Assembly: GCA_030068075.1 (NCBI GenBank) | Contig: CM057831.1 | Location: 10,893,370 to 10,957,369 of the forward strand | Source: Paguma larvata | Taxonomy: Eukaryota; Chordata; Mammalia; Carnivora; Viverridae | DNA: 64,000 bases | Reading direction: 5' to 3' | Part shown: one piece after another, positions 12,101 through 20,900 of the stretch | Layout of the letters: each line of letters starts with the position of its first letter | Numbering within the stretch: position 1 is the stretch's first letter | Notes under the pieces: model-generated | The model's input: the letters and a program-made list of their open reading frames with translations, nothing else | The model's database searches: none | What the model was told of the DNA's origin: nothing | Made by a program: the position numbers and the translations under genes

Positions 12101-13182
12101 GAAATCTTTTCTGTCAGGGTGTGTCCTACGTTATGTCAACCTGAAGTAGAAGTTGACTGGAACTTGTTTTTATTTCATTTAAGTTGTAAAAAATATAAAC
12201 GACCGGTTCGTTTTGTTTAGCTCGGGTTTTACACTGTAGCCGTCACGTGGGGTCACCCGCCTCGTGCTGCTGCTCTGGTACTTAGCCGTGGTGGCCACGA
12301 GGTTCGCCGGGCCTGCAGGCCGGACGTGCTGCATCAGGTAGACATGGGTACTGAGAGACTCTTCCTACTGAAAATTAAGTTCTAGAAGTTGACCCAAATT
12401 TCAAACTTCAGGAAACACTGCTTTTTAAACATCGCAAAAAGGGATTTTCGACTTCATGGGATCTGGTATTAAGCGTTTACTGCATGTGTACTGCTGTCCC
12501 AGGCGGTACGTTTTTTCCAAAGTGTCCGTGAAAATTTATATTTTGTTGTGGCCTCAGGATACAGACAGAAAACATACCAGCCCTTCAAGTATCCTAGAAG
12601 CCTCTTCCCTGTCAGGAAATCGTAATCTGCATTTACTTGTGTAGCAATCAGCCAGCTAAATCAGGTATCCATCTACAAGGCTTTATCCCTTAAGATCTGA
12701 GACTGTCTCGACAGTCTGCCACTCAAGCTACAAACAGCCCTCTACGCAGACATGAGTGTACAGGCTCTCCGCCTCAGGGAAATCGAATCGAGTATCATCT
12801 GAACAGGAGTGTTGAAATAAAGTTGGTTAAGAAGCGGAGAGACCAAAGTAGCTAAGGAATCTGCAGAGCTCCCACAAACCGCCCGAATCATTCCTCCTCC
12901 TCTCATTCTTTCTAACCTCAAGTCAGCACTCGACTCCGTCATGGCGTGGTCTAGCTTCAGCCCCACAGGGGGGTGCGCCAGCTGGTCTAGCTTGGGCTCC
13001 GGGTGTCAGAACTTGCGGAAATAACCCCTTTCCCTTTCTCTCTTTGTCCCAGTGACCAAACCGATCCCTTTAACCGTAGTCCCCTCACCATGGACCAGAT
13101 CCGGCCAAACACAGAACTAAAAGAAAAAATACAACGGTGGCTCGCAGAGAGGAAACAGCAACAAAAGGAGCAACTTGAATAA
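1113..13182 (+). CDS. UBE4A: UBE4A, 3' part (nine coding exons, C-terminal ~442 residues)
   Basis: UBE4A is a U-box ubiquitin ligase (E3/E4, relative of yeast Ufd2) that helps extend ubiquitin chains on proteins bound for the proteasome. Exons seen: 1113-1245, 2280-2467, 3713-3813, 3928-4041, 5677-5851, 9442-9622, 10065-10212, 11726-11883 and 13053-13182. Every internal junction is AG/GT and the reading frame joins without a break, giving 441 full codons plus the end of one more before TAA at 13180. The first seven exons encode the helical Ufd2 core. The last two encode the U-box, from DPIMSTLM through [10 protein letters not shown] to the final helix ending near RWLAER. The human protein is about 1066 residues, so roughly residues 625 to the end are here and the 5' half lies off the left edge. 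No frameshift or stop was found, so the gene looks intact. Recognition is by remembered protein sequence and by the neighbouring genes. Confidence 0.96.
1246..2279 (+). other. UBE4A intron, nothing recognised
   Basis: Intron between exons a and b. It has a poly(T) run at 1711-1727 before the phrase CGGTGTCTAGG. No exon, SINE head or other family was recognised. Confidence 0.6.
2280..2467 (+). CDS. UBE4A: UBE4A coding exon b
   Basis: Encodes [18 protein letters not shown] and on to VFVDIEFTG within the Ufd2 core. The acceptor is CTTTTGCAG at 2271-2279 and the donor is ACAG|GTAACG. The first base completes the Arg codon from the previous exon. The last G begins a Gly codon completed at 3713-3714. 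It lies in the same phase as its neighbours and has no stops. Confidence 0.95.
2905..3000 (+). repeat. MIR fragment
   Basis: Contains the MIR core phrase GCCTCGGTTTCCTCATCTGT followed by AAAATGAG, preceded by the diverged CACTTGCTCACCTCT. An ancient mammalian SINE piece in a UBE4A intron. Confidence 0.75.
3713..3813 (+). CDS. UBE4A: UBE4A coding exon c
   Basis: Encodes [18 protein letters not shown] and on to DTYRESIK. The acceptor is CCTCTTCCAG and the donor is AAG|GTGAGA. It ends in phase 0. The frame remains open into the intron for about 20 codons, but the next exon at 3928 supplies the expected family sequence. Confidence 0.95.
3928..4041 (+). CDS. UBE4A: UBE4A coding exon d
   Basis: A 38-codon, phase 0-0 exon encoding [16 protein letters not shown] and on to [12 protein letters not shown]. 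The acceptor is GGGACTTACAG and the donor is CAG|GTGAGA. The intron before it is only 114 bp. Within the family this helix-rich stretch corresponds to the FLLDE segment of Ufd2/UBE4B. Confidence 0.95.
4320..4537 (+). repeat. SINEC, full length
   Basis: GGGGTGCCAGGGTGGCTCAG head, CT-rich middle and A13 tail. Partial target duplication around AAGTGTG at 4311 and 4549. Confidence 0.92.
5677..5851 (+). CDS. UBE4A: UBE4A coding exon e
   Basis: Encodes [18 protein letters not shown] and on to [20 protein letters not shown]. The acceptor is GATTCCCGTAG and the donor is ATCAG|GTAAGG. The final G joins AG at 9442-9443 to make Glu. It belongs to the Ufd2 core. Confidence 0.95.
6095..6124. repeat. (TG)n microsatellite
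   Basis: About 15 uninterrupted TG units in a UBE4A intron. Likely length-polymorphic. Confidence 0.9.
6271..6489 (+). repeat. SINEC, first of a same-site pair
   Basis: GGGGCACCTGAGTGGCTCAG head and T/A-rich tail. Its flanks TTTTAAATTGGGCTAGTCT (6251) and the near copy ending at 6499 are the target duplication shared with the next element. Confidence 0.92.
6500..6715 (+). repeat. SINEC, second of a same-site pair
   Basis: Head is shortened (GAGGCTCAGTTGGTTAAGC), then a normal body and an AAATAAATAAATAAAAG tail. The target copy GGCTAGTCTG flanks it at 6490 and 6716. Confidence 0.9.
6890..7790 (+). repeat. HAL1 / LINE-1 ORF1-type relic
   Basis: Phrases such as AAAGAGAAGATCCTAAAAGA (7286), CAGCCTAGAAATCTGTAGCC AGCCAAACT (7413) and GTGGTGAAGGGAGCCTGTGT (7624) match, from memory, the old half-LINE HAL1 in sense orientation. 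The reading frame is broken. The family assignment is by eye. Confidence 0.6.
7945..8155 (+). repeat. SINEC, full length
   Basis: GGGGCGCCTGGGTGGCTCAG head. Flanks TTTATGAAAGGGACAGGA and TTTATTTGAAAGAGACAGGA form an imperfect target duplication. Confidence 0.93.
8443..8552 (+). repeat. Short old-type carnivore tRNA SINE
   Basis: GGGGCGCCTGGCGGGCTCAG head, then directly AGCCCCATGTTAGGTGTGGA and a TAAAAGTAAAATC tail, without the CT-rich middle. AGCGAAATGCT / AGTGAAATGCT flank it. Confidence 0.85.
8662..8910 (+). repeat. SINEC with expanded CT-rich middle
   Basis: GGGGCGCCGGGGTGGCTTCG head. The CT-rich region holds a duplicated unit CCCTCTCTCTGACCCTCC around 8812-8850, making this copy longer than its neighbours. 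Confidence 0.9.
9442..9622 (+). CDS. UBE4A: UBE4A coding exon f
   Basis: Encodes [18 protein letters not shown] and on to [11 protein letters not shown]. The acceptor is TTCTCTTCCAG and the donor is TTGG|GTACCT. The Gly codon is split 2+1 with the next exon. It is one of the best conserved parts of the Ufd2 core, including [19 protein letters not shown]. Confidence 0.95.
10065..10212 (+). CDS. UBE4A: UBE4A coding exon g
   Basis: Encodes [18 protein letters not shown] and on to SNLAERIK. The acceptor is TGACTTTCCAG and the donor is AAG|GTGAGG. It ends in phase 0. The intron before it is 442 bp. Confidence 0.95.
10374..10503 (-). repeat. LINE-1 3' end fragment
   Basis: TTTTAAATCCAGTTAGTTAA CATACAGTG is the reverse complement of the carnivore L1 tail that also appears, in the other orientation, near 35265. 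Confidence 0.75.
10905..11130 (+). repeat. SINEC, full length
   Basis: GGCATCTGGGTGGCTCAGTC head after an A run, and an AAACATTAAAAAAAATTTTT tail. ACCCTTCCTTA before and ACCTTCCTTA after (11175) mark the target. Confidence 0.9.
11131..11725 (+). other. UBE4A intron, nothing recognised
   Basis: After the SINE tail and an A run at 11152-11169, I recognise no repeat or exon before exon h. Confidence 0.5.
11726..11883 (+). CDS. UBE4A: UBE4A coding exon h (first half of U-box)
   Basis: Encodes [18 protein letters not shown], then the start of the U-box: [12 protein letters not shown], a Ser, then [21 protein letters not shown]. The acceptor is TTTGTGCTTAG and the donor is CTCAG|GTACGC. The U-box is the E2-binding fold, which resembles a RING but has no zinc. 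My memory of the human protein has Cys where this sequence has Ser just before DPVVL. That position is not a metal ligand in U-boxes. Confidence 0.94.
13053..13182 (+). CDS. UBE4A: UBE4A last coding exon (end of U-box and stop)
   Basis: Encodes [18 protein letters not shown] through the closing U-box helix to KEQLE, then TAA at 13180-13182. The acceptor is TCTTTGTCCCAG. The DPFNR motif is typical of Ufd2-type U-boxes. Confidence 0.96.
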
Positions 13183-13290
13183 ATTACTGTGAACTAAACA
13201 AACCAAAAACCCAATCCCAGAGTGTAGATAAACAGTTGTTTGTGGCTTCTCTCTTTTTTGGTTCTGTTCCTTTTCTTTTTCTTTCTCTTC

Positions 13291-13312
13291 TTTTTTTTTT
13301 TTTTTTTTTTTT
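13291..13312. repeat. T22 homopolymer in UBE4A 3' UTR
   Basis: Run of 22 T following a CT-rich stretch, transcribed as poly(U) in the mRNA. Confidence 0.9.
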
Positions 13313-15613
13313 AACTAAATTAGAGACCTGCTCTTGCTCAAATTATGATACTTTAGATTGGTCCCCGAGAACTTCACAACGCTCTCCTGGCCCGCAGGAA
13401 ATTATGTTTATTATAGCAGCACCAAGTTTAGAAACGATCGCTGATTGTGCCCTTTGTTCTCTCTTCCTACTCTTTCTTCTTCCTTTTCCTACCTTAGGTT
13501 ATATTAACTTCAGCTACTAAAACTTCCTGCCATCTCACTGTTGCCCTTCCCAGAACTGCTCGAACACCTCTGGTGAGCACGGCTTTTCAGTATGTGGGGT
13601 CACCTATGTCAGCGACAGCTGACACCGCCAGAAAGGCCTGTGTCGTCAAGCTGTTTGTCTTCATGACCCGGGTGTCAGCCCTTTCCTTGTTACGGCTCCG
13701 CCATGTTACAGAATAACCTTTCCCCTGGAAGCAGATGCCTTGATGTTTGAGTTGACCTTCGCATATAATAGATGAGATTTTCAAAAAGGAATCTGATGCA
13801 ATTTCTGTTGATAGTTCTTAATTTTGTGTCATAACTCAAAAGATCCGGTGAGATCGCCCCTGGGGTTGTCATTACCCAAAAAACTTGTACTCCATAATGT
13901 TTTTATTAGGATCAGTAGGACAGACGCGAATTTCTGACACTTTATTCAGAAAATTCCGAGGTGAAAGAAAAAGGAGGAAACTGTTGCTCTAAGGACTAGG
14001 CTCGAGTGGAAAAGTTAGGGAACAAATACAGTAACCGAGAAAAATGTCATTTTAAGATACTATTATCAACAGCATATCTCAGTATATAGACACCGTGTGC
14101 ATTTTATATGGGTCTAGTGGAAACTGAGCGCCACTATATATCGTCTCTTCCATGCTAAGACGTGTGCAGTGTGTGGTCATGTTTATTGACACACTTATTC
14201 TGGACAAAATTCTGCGACTATAACGTATATAGTTGAGTTCGTTTGGGCCTGTGGCCTTCATTTCCAAGAGCTGCTTCTAACTCAGCCTTAGGTCATCCAT
14301 TAACAAAGTAGGAATCTGAGCACAACCTTGCCCACGGCCAGTTTAAATATCCACTTAGCCCTGTGCAGTTAGCAGGCGGATGGGCCCCACCTGTCCAAGT
14401 CGAGCTCGCGCTCCCTGCTCAGATGTGCTGCTTACCGTGCTAAGGGAGGCACATTCCCCTCTGGACGGCAGCGCTAGCCCTGTAAGCCTGAATATACTGT
14501 AAGTGACAGAAGTGAGATCTAGAAATGGGTCACTGCTTCAATTTTAACCATGGCCTCTCTCAGATAAGACGGTCGCTTGATGGCATTCCAGCACAAGTTG
14601 CTATAAGCAGTCCTTGATGTGCTTTTGATGGTGTCACTCGGAAAACCTCCTATCATCGGGCATCCCACACTAGGTGTAAAGGAGATGTTGCCTGTTGCTG
14701 TGCTTATAAATGAAAAAAAGGAGTCTGGGGCTCTTGGAAACGCCAGAACGTAAGATACTAAGTTAGTGGGCAACCCAGGCCTTTAAGGCTTGGGTTAACA
14801 GGATTTCTTTATTTTTTTAAAATAAGCTTCATTTCATATTTATTCTCCTCCTCCTCTGCGAATGAACTGTGTATAAGATAAGCTTCTACCTACTCGCATT
14901 TATCTTCCAAATCTAATGTAATAGAATGTTTTCTGTTTTTTTAAATAAAAGTGCAGAAAAGACCAGAGTTTTTAAAGACAAAATTGGAGGAAAAATGGGC
15001 ACAAAACCTCAGAAGGCAGCTGTTGCCAGCAGCTTTCTAGTTAACAACCTCTCTGCTGCCTCTTGTACCTGTGTCTGTATTCTCCTTCTGTCGTCTTCAG
15101 ACGGTAAGCTTTTTCTTGCTGGCTTCCCCCCTGCCCCACCCCGAAACTTTTTATGAATGGCGGTGGCACCATTAATGCTGCTGAGTATCTTCAAACTCAT
15201 CACACAAGCGTTTAGCTCAAGGCCGCTGTCGATAAGGACACTAAGTGGCCTCTGTGCCTTTTTTTTTCCTTCTTTCCTTGAAGTAATTTAAGAACATCCC
15301 CAGAATGAGACTAAAAAATGATCATCTCAATACACCATGGTGTACATACACGCTTAGAAGCTCAAAGAGATGTTTTGTTGTCCAAAACCCAGAAGCAGCC
15401 TTGACTCCGTTAGGGCGGACTTTCTGATATCCCTAGTTTTCAGTGCTGGCTTTGCTGGAGTGTGATAGGAAAATGAAGACTCTTTATCAGCTCTAGTATC
15501 GCTTACCGAGAGGGTAATAACTAAACTTGGAAAATTATTCAAGTAGGTTTTACCGAGCAGTCTTGGCTTGTTTGTTTATTTTTAATATATATAGTTTTTA
15601 ATGGATATGTAAA

Positions 15614-15619
15614 AATAAA
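15614..15619 (+). terminator. UBE4A: Likely UBE4A poly(A) signal
   Basis: AATAAA about 2.4 kb after the stop codon, followed within 60 bases by a GT-rich stretch. An alternative AATAAA lies at 15891-15896 and an earlier one at 14944-14949. All could be used. Confidence 0.5.
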
Positions 15620-16079
15620 GGAACTTTAAAAGTTTTTTAACGGTGCAGGTGAAGGTGCCCGTCGCTGTTTGGCGTCACAGTCTACAAGAGCTTCGTTATT
15701 TTATTTGATGCTGGTTGCTAAGCAGCCACTGCCCAGAGCTTAAGTCTCCCGGGTGCCTTCACAAGCCAGAGAGGCTCCCGCCGCCCTGCTGATGCCCTAG
15801 GAGAAAATAATGCACATACTCCAACCGCAACACAGGAAACCCGAGAAACAAACAAACAAGATAAAACAAAACAACAAAAAGGTTGATTGAAATAAAATTT
15901 GATCAACGTAACTGTATTTTGAAACATTCCAGGAAGGTTACCTCTTGTCAAACTTGCCTGGGGGTGTTGGTTCAAAGCTTGTATTTAATAAATGAACACC
16001 TGACTTACAACCTTTGGTATCACTTCCTTCATTACAGTCTGAAAAGCGAGGGGCAGTTTCAGAAATCCCCTTGAAATTT

Positions 16080-17080
16080 TAGAAGACTCCGACCTTCCCG
16101 TCTCTTCAAGCTGGTAGCAAATGCCTGTCACCCGGCTGACCTCACCTGCCTTGCCAGGCTTCTGGCCCCAGAGTTACCCGGATGAGTCTTACTTAGGGCA
16201 GGTTTTTTCCTCACCGGTTCATTTCTGGCTTCACTTTTCTTTATCTGGCCCAAACCCCAGGTCTTTCAGTTGCATCATTCACTACCATGTTCCTGGTCTT
16301 GCCCCTTGTTTCTGTGCCTCTGCCACGTAGACCTCAACCAAGATGAGCCCAGTCACTCCCCTCTGCTCCAGTATCCGAGCTCCAGACCACTGCCGTAGAA
16401 AACGACACGGTCTGCGGAGTGGTGTGACCACACATCTGTGGTTGCTGACCGTGGCCGGCAACCGTTCTGTATGTCCAGAAATTCAACACCGATTCCAACT
16501 TTAACCTTTTTCCGCCAATTTCTCCGACCCTCTCACTTGGCCTTCGCTGAAGGTCTTGCCTTCCACTTTCCTGGGAAGATAAAGACTTCAGAATTTCCAC
16601 TCTCAAACTTCTCTCCTGTCATCCCATCCGTGGAAAGAGCCCACAGTTCCGAGGCTAACCCCTCCAATTTTGGTCTCTTCAGATAACAATTCCATCTTCC
16701 ATCTCTACCTTAGGTTCCACATCCTTACTTAGTTTTATGACTCCTGTTCCTTTATAGCCATATTCACTCACGCTAGTTTCTATCCTAATTTTCTGAAACT
16801 GCTCTAGCTAATACTTCCATCTTGGTAAAGTAACTTTCTCATCCTTAATTTGATTTCTCTGGAATACTGGGAAGCTGAAGCACTCCTTCACTGAAATGAT
16901 GCTCTTGGCGCCTTTTTGTCACCCGGAACTTCTCTTTCCACCTTTGTTTCAAGAAGATCTGCTCGGGTTTCTCCAGGGTACATATCATTATGTTTTTCCA
17001 CTTCCTTATTTTCTCCGGTCACATTAAACTATTAAGTTTCAACCCTGTAGTACAAAGCCGTTCTGTTCGATCTTTTCTGG
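16080..17080 (+). repeat. Diverged LINE-2 (ORF2 region)
   Basis: Pyrimidine-rich sense strand with phrases like CTTGCCTTCCACTTTCCTGG (16556) and frequent CTCTTC/CCATC blocks, similar to the L2 copies at 28000-30300. The match is weak and by eye. Confidence 0.45.
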
Positions 17081-17089
17081 AAGTATTCC

Positions 17090-17250
17090 CAGACTGGTGC
17101 CCCTTGCCCGATCCCAACTCTGCCACTCACTAGCTAGGTGGCCATCTATCAACCTCAGTCTTACATGGGGGTCACTGCCTAACACACAGGCTTTCTTTAA
17201 ATTCCAAACTGCCTGGCATACTGGAGGCCCTCAGTCAATGTTTTGTTGTT
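17090..17250 (+). repeat. MIR
   Basis: Core CAACTCTGCCACTCACTAGC TAGGTGGCCAT, then CCTGGCATACTGGAGGCCCTCAGTCAATG, in MIR order. Confidence 0.7.
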
Positions 17251-17564
17251 CACATCTGCGCAGTTCCTTGTGGCTCACCAGTGAACCAGGGGAACCTAGA
17301 TGCCGATACGAGGTGTGGGAGAGCTCGGAGTTAGAAAAGACCTAAAGAAGGTCGGAGAACGGGTGACAGGACGCTTGTTCTGCCCATAACTTTCCAAAAT
17401 TGGCTTCGGACCCTGTCTGCCTCCAGAAGACGATCGTGCTGCCCTAGGAACACCTTAGAGATGCCTTCCAGCCCTAACTTCCCAAGTTCTCTCAGGAAAG
17501 CGCCGACCACAACCCACGCAGAAAAAGCACAGGTCCGGGCCGCGCTAAGCACGGGAGGCTCACG

Positions 17565-17574
17565 GCGCATGCGC
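17565..17574 (+). promoter_or_regulatory. NRF-1 binding palindrome
   Basis: GCGCATGCGC, a perfect match to the core NRF-1 consensus, sits about 310 bp before the ATP5MG start codon. Binding is inferred from the motif only. Confidence 0.65.
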
Positions 17575-17885
17575 CCGTCCCCCGCTCGCCGGCCTTCCGG
17601 ACCTCCGCAAGCGGCTGCCCCAAGAAATGCCTGTTTCTCTGCGGAATCCCACCGCTCTCCACGTGTTTTCTGACCTCACTTTTTCATATCCACTTTCTCC
17701 TCTACGACTGAAGAAAATAATCAGGCCAACTAGATTCCAGAAAGAAGACAGGACACCTGAATACCTGGGACCGGCGCGCAAAGAGGAGGCCTGACCTTGG
17801 AAGCGGAACGGGGTCCTGCGGCGGGTCCTTCCGGGGGGTGACATTCAGCGGCCGTCCGGGGCGACGGAGTCTCCATCCTGGAACC

Positions 17886-17937
17886 ATGGCCCAGTTTGTC
17901 CGTAACCTCGCGGAGAAGGCCCCGGCGCTGGTGAACG
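17886..17937 (+). CDS. ATP5MG: ATP5MG coding exon 1
   Basis: Begins at ATG in the context GGAACCATGG and encodes the first 17 residues plus the first base of Ala18. The donor is AACG|GTGAGC. It lies inside the CpG island. Confidence 0.97.
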
Positions 17938-20900
17938 GTGAGCGCGGCTGCTGGCTGCCAGGACGGGAGGGCCTGAGAGGAGGACGCGGGCGGTGGTGCC
18001 TTGGATGGGCCGCCGGGAACCGGGGCTGGACGACTGGGGTTGGGGGGTGAGAAGCAGGGGCCGGTCTGCGACTCTTCTCTAGCCTTCCGCTCGCCTGTCC
18101 TGCAGTTTGGGTTCTCTGTACAGCCTGGAAGCTCTGAGTTCTAACCACGACACTGTAGGAGGGAAGAGATGTCCGGGAAACCTGCAGCCGCCCGGCACTG
18201 CCGCCATTACGCCCTCTTAGATCTCGAGGAGTGGGAATATGGAGGGGATGGCCCTGGCCGCAGAGCGAGGGAAAGGGAGGGCAGAGACCAGTGAAAGCAC
18301 CGTAAATTCGGCCGCATCGGGTTGTCTGGTTCGCACATGGAGTATCGGGAAGTTTCCAGAAATCTTTAGGGATACGTGTGCTTTTTAATGTTGACTGCTT
18401 TCTGTCCTGGCCAGATTGGGAAATGCTTCTTTAATGGAAATGTCAGGTGGAATTGGACTTTGTGGGCCGGGGTCGCTGCTCCAACAAATACAGAAAGGGA
18501 GGTGCGTAAACGGCAGTCTTTATTATTTCTAGCTTACTGTTAAAGGAGTTTTTCAATTGGATAAAACTCAAGCCTTCCTGGTAGGCCGCTGTATTTCAGA
18601 ACAATCCTGAATAGTTACAGTCCTGAGTGGTAGTGTCTTCTGTCCGCAATTAATTGCAGTTGTCTGCTGGGTAGCAAGCTATTCATTTTATTTCCAAGGC
18701 GAGATAAAGGTAATATTTTTGAATCAATTTTATTGTGATCGGTGCCTTTTTATACATCTTCTCCTTCCTTTCCTCCCATCAGCAGGCAAGCAATGAGTTC
18801 TTGGAGGCCTCGCAGTAACACTTGCTTCTCTCCTCCTACACAACCCCGCAGTCTACTAATCTACACATTTTCAAAAGAGCTTAAGTTTCCAGCCTTACTA
18901 AGATCATCACAGTAACTGTTGTGATAACTGTTATGATAAAGCTCTACAGTTTTACCTAAATGAAAAGAGAGGGAATTGTGGCTTCATCCTTGGGACTCTG
19001 TGGGTGATTTGAAGCAAACCTTTTTAAGTTTCAGGTGGATATTTCCCCCCGACTATGGCTTTCGCATTTTTCAGGTGGTGCGATCGCAAACTAATTTGAG
19101 AAATAAAATCCAAAAAGAAAAGTAAAACAAAAATTTTTATTATCAAATATAGAAACTCTTCCTTCTATTACTGTAATTGAAGAGTAACAGTTATTCTTCC
19201 AAAAGTACTCAGAAAAGAGAACTCAGCTGCTTCCCGACGGTTAGATAATGGAAGTATATTTTGCTTTATAACATAATTCAGTGTATTAAATGTCAGTGTT
19301 ATCTAATAAAAATTGGGGATCATGGCTGGCTCAGTCAGTGGATGCATTCTTGATCTTGGAGGTTGTGGGTTTGAGCCCCACATTGGGTGTAGAGATTACC
19401 CGAAAATAAAGTCTTTTTTTTTTTTTTCTCCCCCGAAATTAAAATCTTTAAGGCATGCCCGGGTGGCTTAGTTGTTGAGCATCTGATTCTTGGTTTCAGC
19501 TCTGGTCATGATCCCAGGGGCATGGGATCAAGGCTCCAATGCTAAGCGTGGAACCTGCTTGAGATTCTTTCTGCCCCTCTCCCCCACTTGCTCTTGCTCT
19601 CTCTTTAAAAAAAAAAAAAAATGTTTTAAGAAAATAAAATCTTAAAAAATATTACTATCTATAAGGGTGCCTGGCTGGCTCAGTCAAAAGTGCATGCAAG
19701 TCTTGGTCTCAGAGCCACGAGATAAAACACACACAGACACACACACACACACACACACACACCACCACCACCAACAACAACTATGTTAATTCTCATAGGG
19801 GTACAAAGAAGCTTATAGAAATAAGTAATTTTATAATCAGACTTCCCCAGAGAGGTCGTAGAATCTAATGTTTTTTTCCTATTTACTAAACTTGAGACTT
19901 TATTTGGATTTTACCAGTTTTTTCCATTAATCGCTTTCTGTGCCAGGAGCCAGTATATAGGTTCCACATTGTATTGGGTTGTTATTTCCCTAGTTTCCTC
20001 TGGTGTGTGACACTTCAACAGTTCTTAATTTTCATGACCTTGACAGTCTTTAAGTTATCTATGTAGATATCCATCTAGGTGTCCTATAAAGTTACCCAAT
20101 CCGGATTTGTCTGGGATTTTTCTCTTGATCAGACTGGAGCTGTGAGTTTTGAGAGAGAACGCCACGAGGGCCCTAATCACACATCAGGACATACACCATA
20201 CCCATAGAACATCACTGGTGAGATTAGCTTCCATCATTTGGTTAAGGTAGTGTTACCAGATTTCTCCTCTGTAACGTTACTATTTTTCTCTTCCCATAAT
20301 TTGTTCTCCAGAAGCAAGTAACTAAGTCTATCCCCAAGGCAGGGGCGAGGAGCAGCAGCCAACAGCAGGGATTCCATCTCCTGTAGGAAGGGGTATTTAT
20401 GTATAATTAAATGGAATTTTATGAGAAAGGTTTGTTCTCCTTACCCGTTTGCTTATTCAGTGATTTATTGTATGGACTCCTGCACATGTATTTCATACTT
20501 AGTGCCTCCAGTGGTATGTTATTTATTTTGTTCAAATTGATGCAGCCTTGACCCTTGAGAGCCCTTCAGGTTAGCACCTCTGTCCCATTGACATACCCGC
20601 TTTTTTGTACTACAAGATCCTCATGTTACATTTTCCCTGCCCCAGCCTTAGAATCAGCCATTTCTCCAAGGAGCCCTAGTTCCTTTTGTTGGACAATGGT
20701 ATTTTGAACATAAGATCTAGGCACCGAGATAGAGGCGGGGAGAGTATTCCAAGCGGGCTCCACGCTATCAGTGCAGAGCCCAACGCGGGGCTTGAGCTCA
20801 CAAACTGTGAGAGCTGAAATCAAGAGTCAAGACGCTTAACCGACCGAGCCCCTCATTTATCTTTTATTCATCCCTTGTATATATGTAAAGCAGTTTCAAG

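Larger units (their letters stand above)
13183..15635 (+). other. UBE4A: UBE4A 3' untranslated region
   Basis: Non-coding sequence follows the stop, with no SINE insertion in about 2.4 kb, unlike the introns upstream. It contains a run of 22 T at 13291-13312 after a CT-rich stretch. AATAAA hexamers occur at 14944, 15614 and 15891. The end is placed after the second because a GT-rich stretch follows it at about 15645-15680. The true cleavage site needs transcript data. Confidence 0.7.
17500..18260 (+). promoter_or_regulatory. ATP5MG: ATP5MG CpG-island promoter
   Basis: GC- and CpG-rich sequence starts abruptly after the repeat-derived intergenic stretch and spans the first coding exon. It holds a palindromic NRF-1 site at 17565-17574 and CTTCCGG (ETS/GABP core, reverse orientation) at 17594 and 17828. 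NRF-1 and GABP are the usual activators of nuclear genes for oxidative phosphorylation, which fits an ATP-synthase subunit. No TATA box is obvious. The transcription start site was not determined. Confidence 0.8.
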
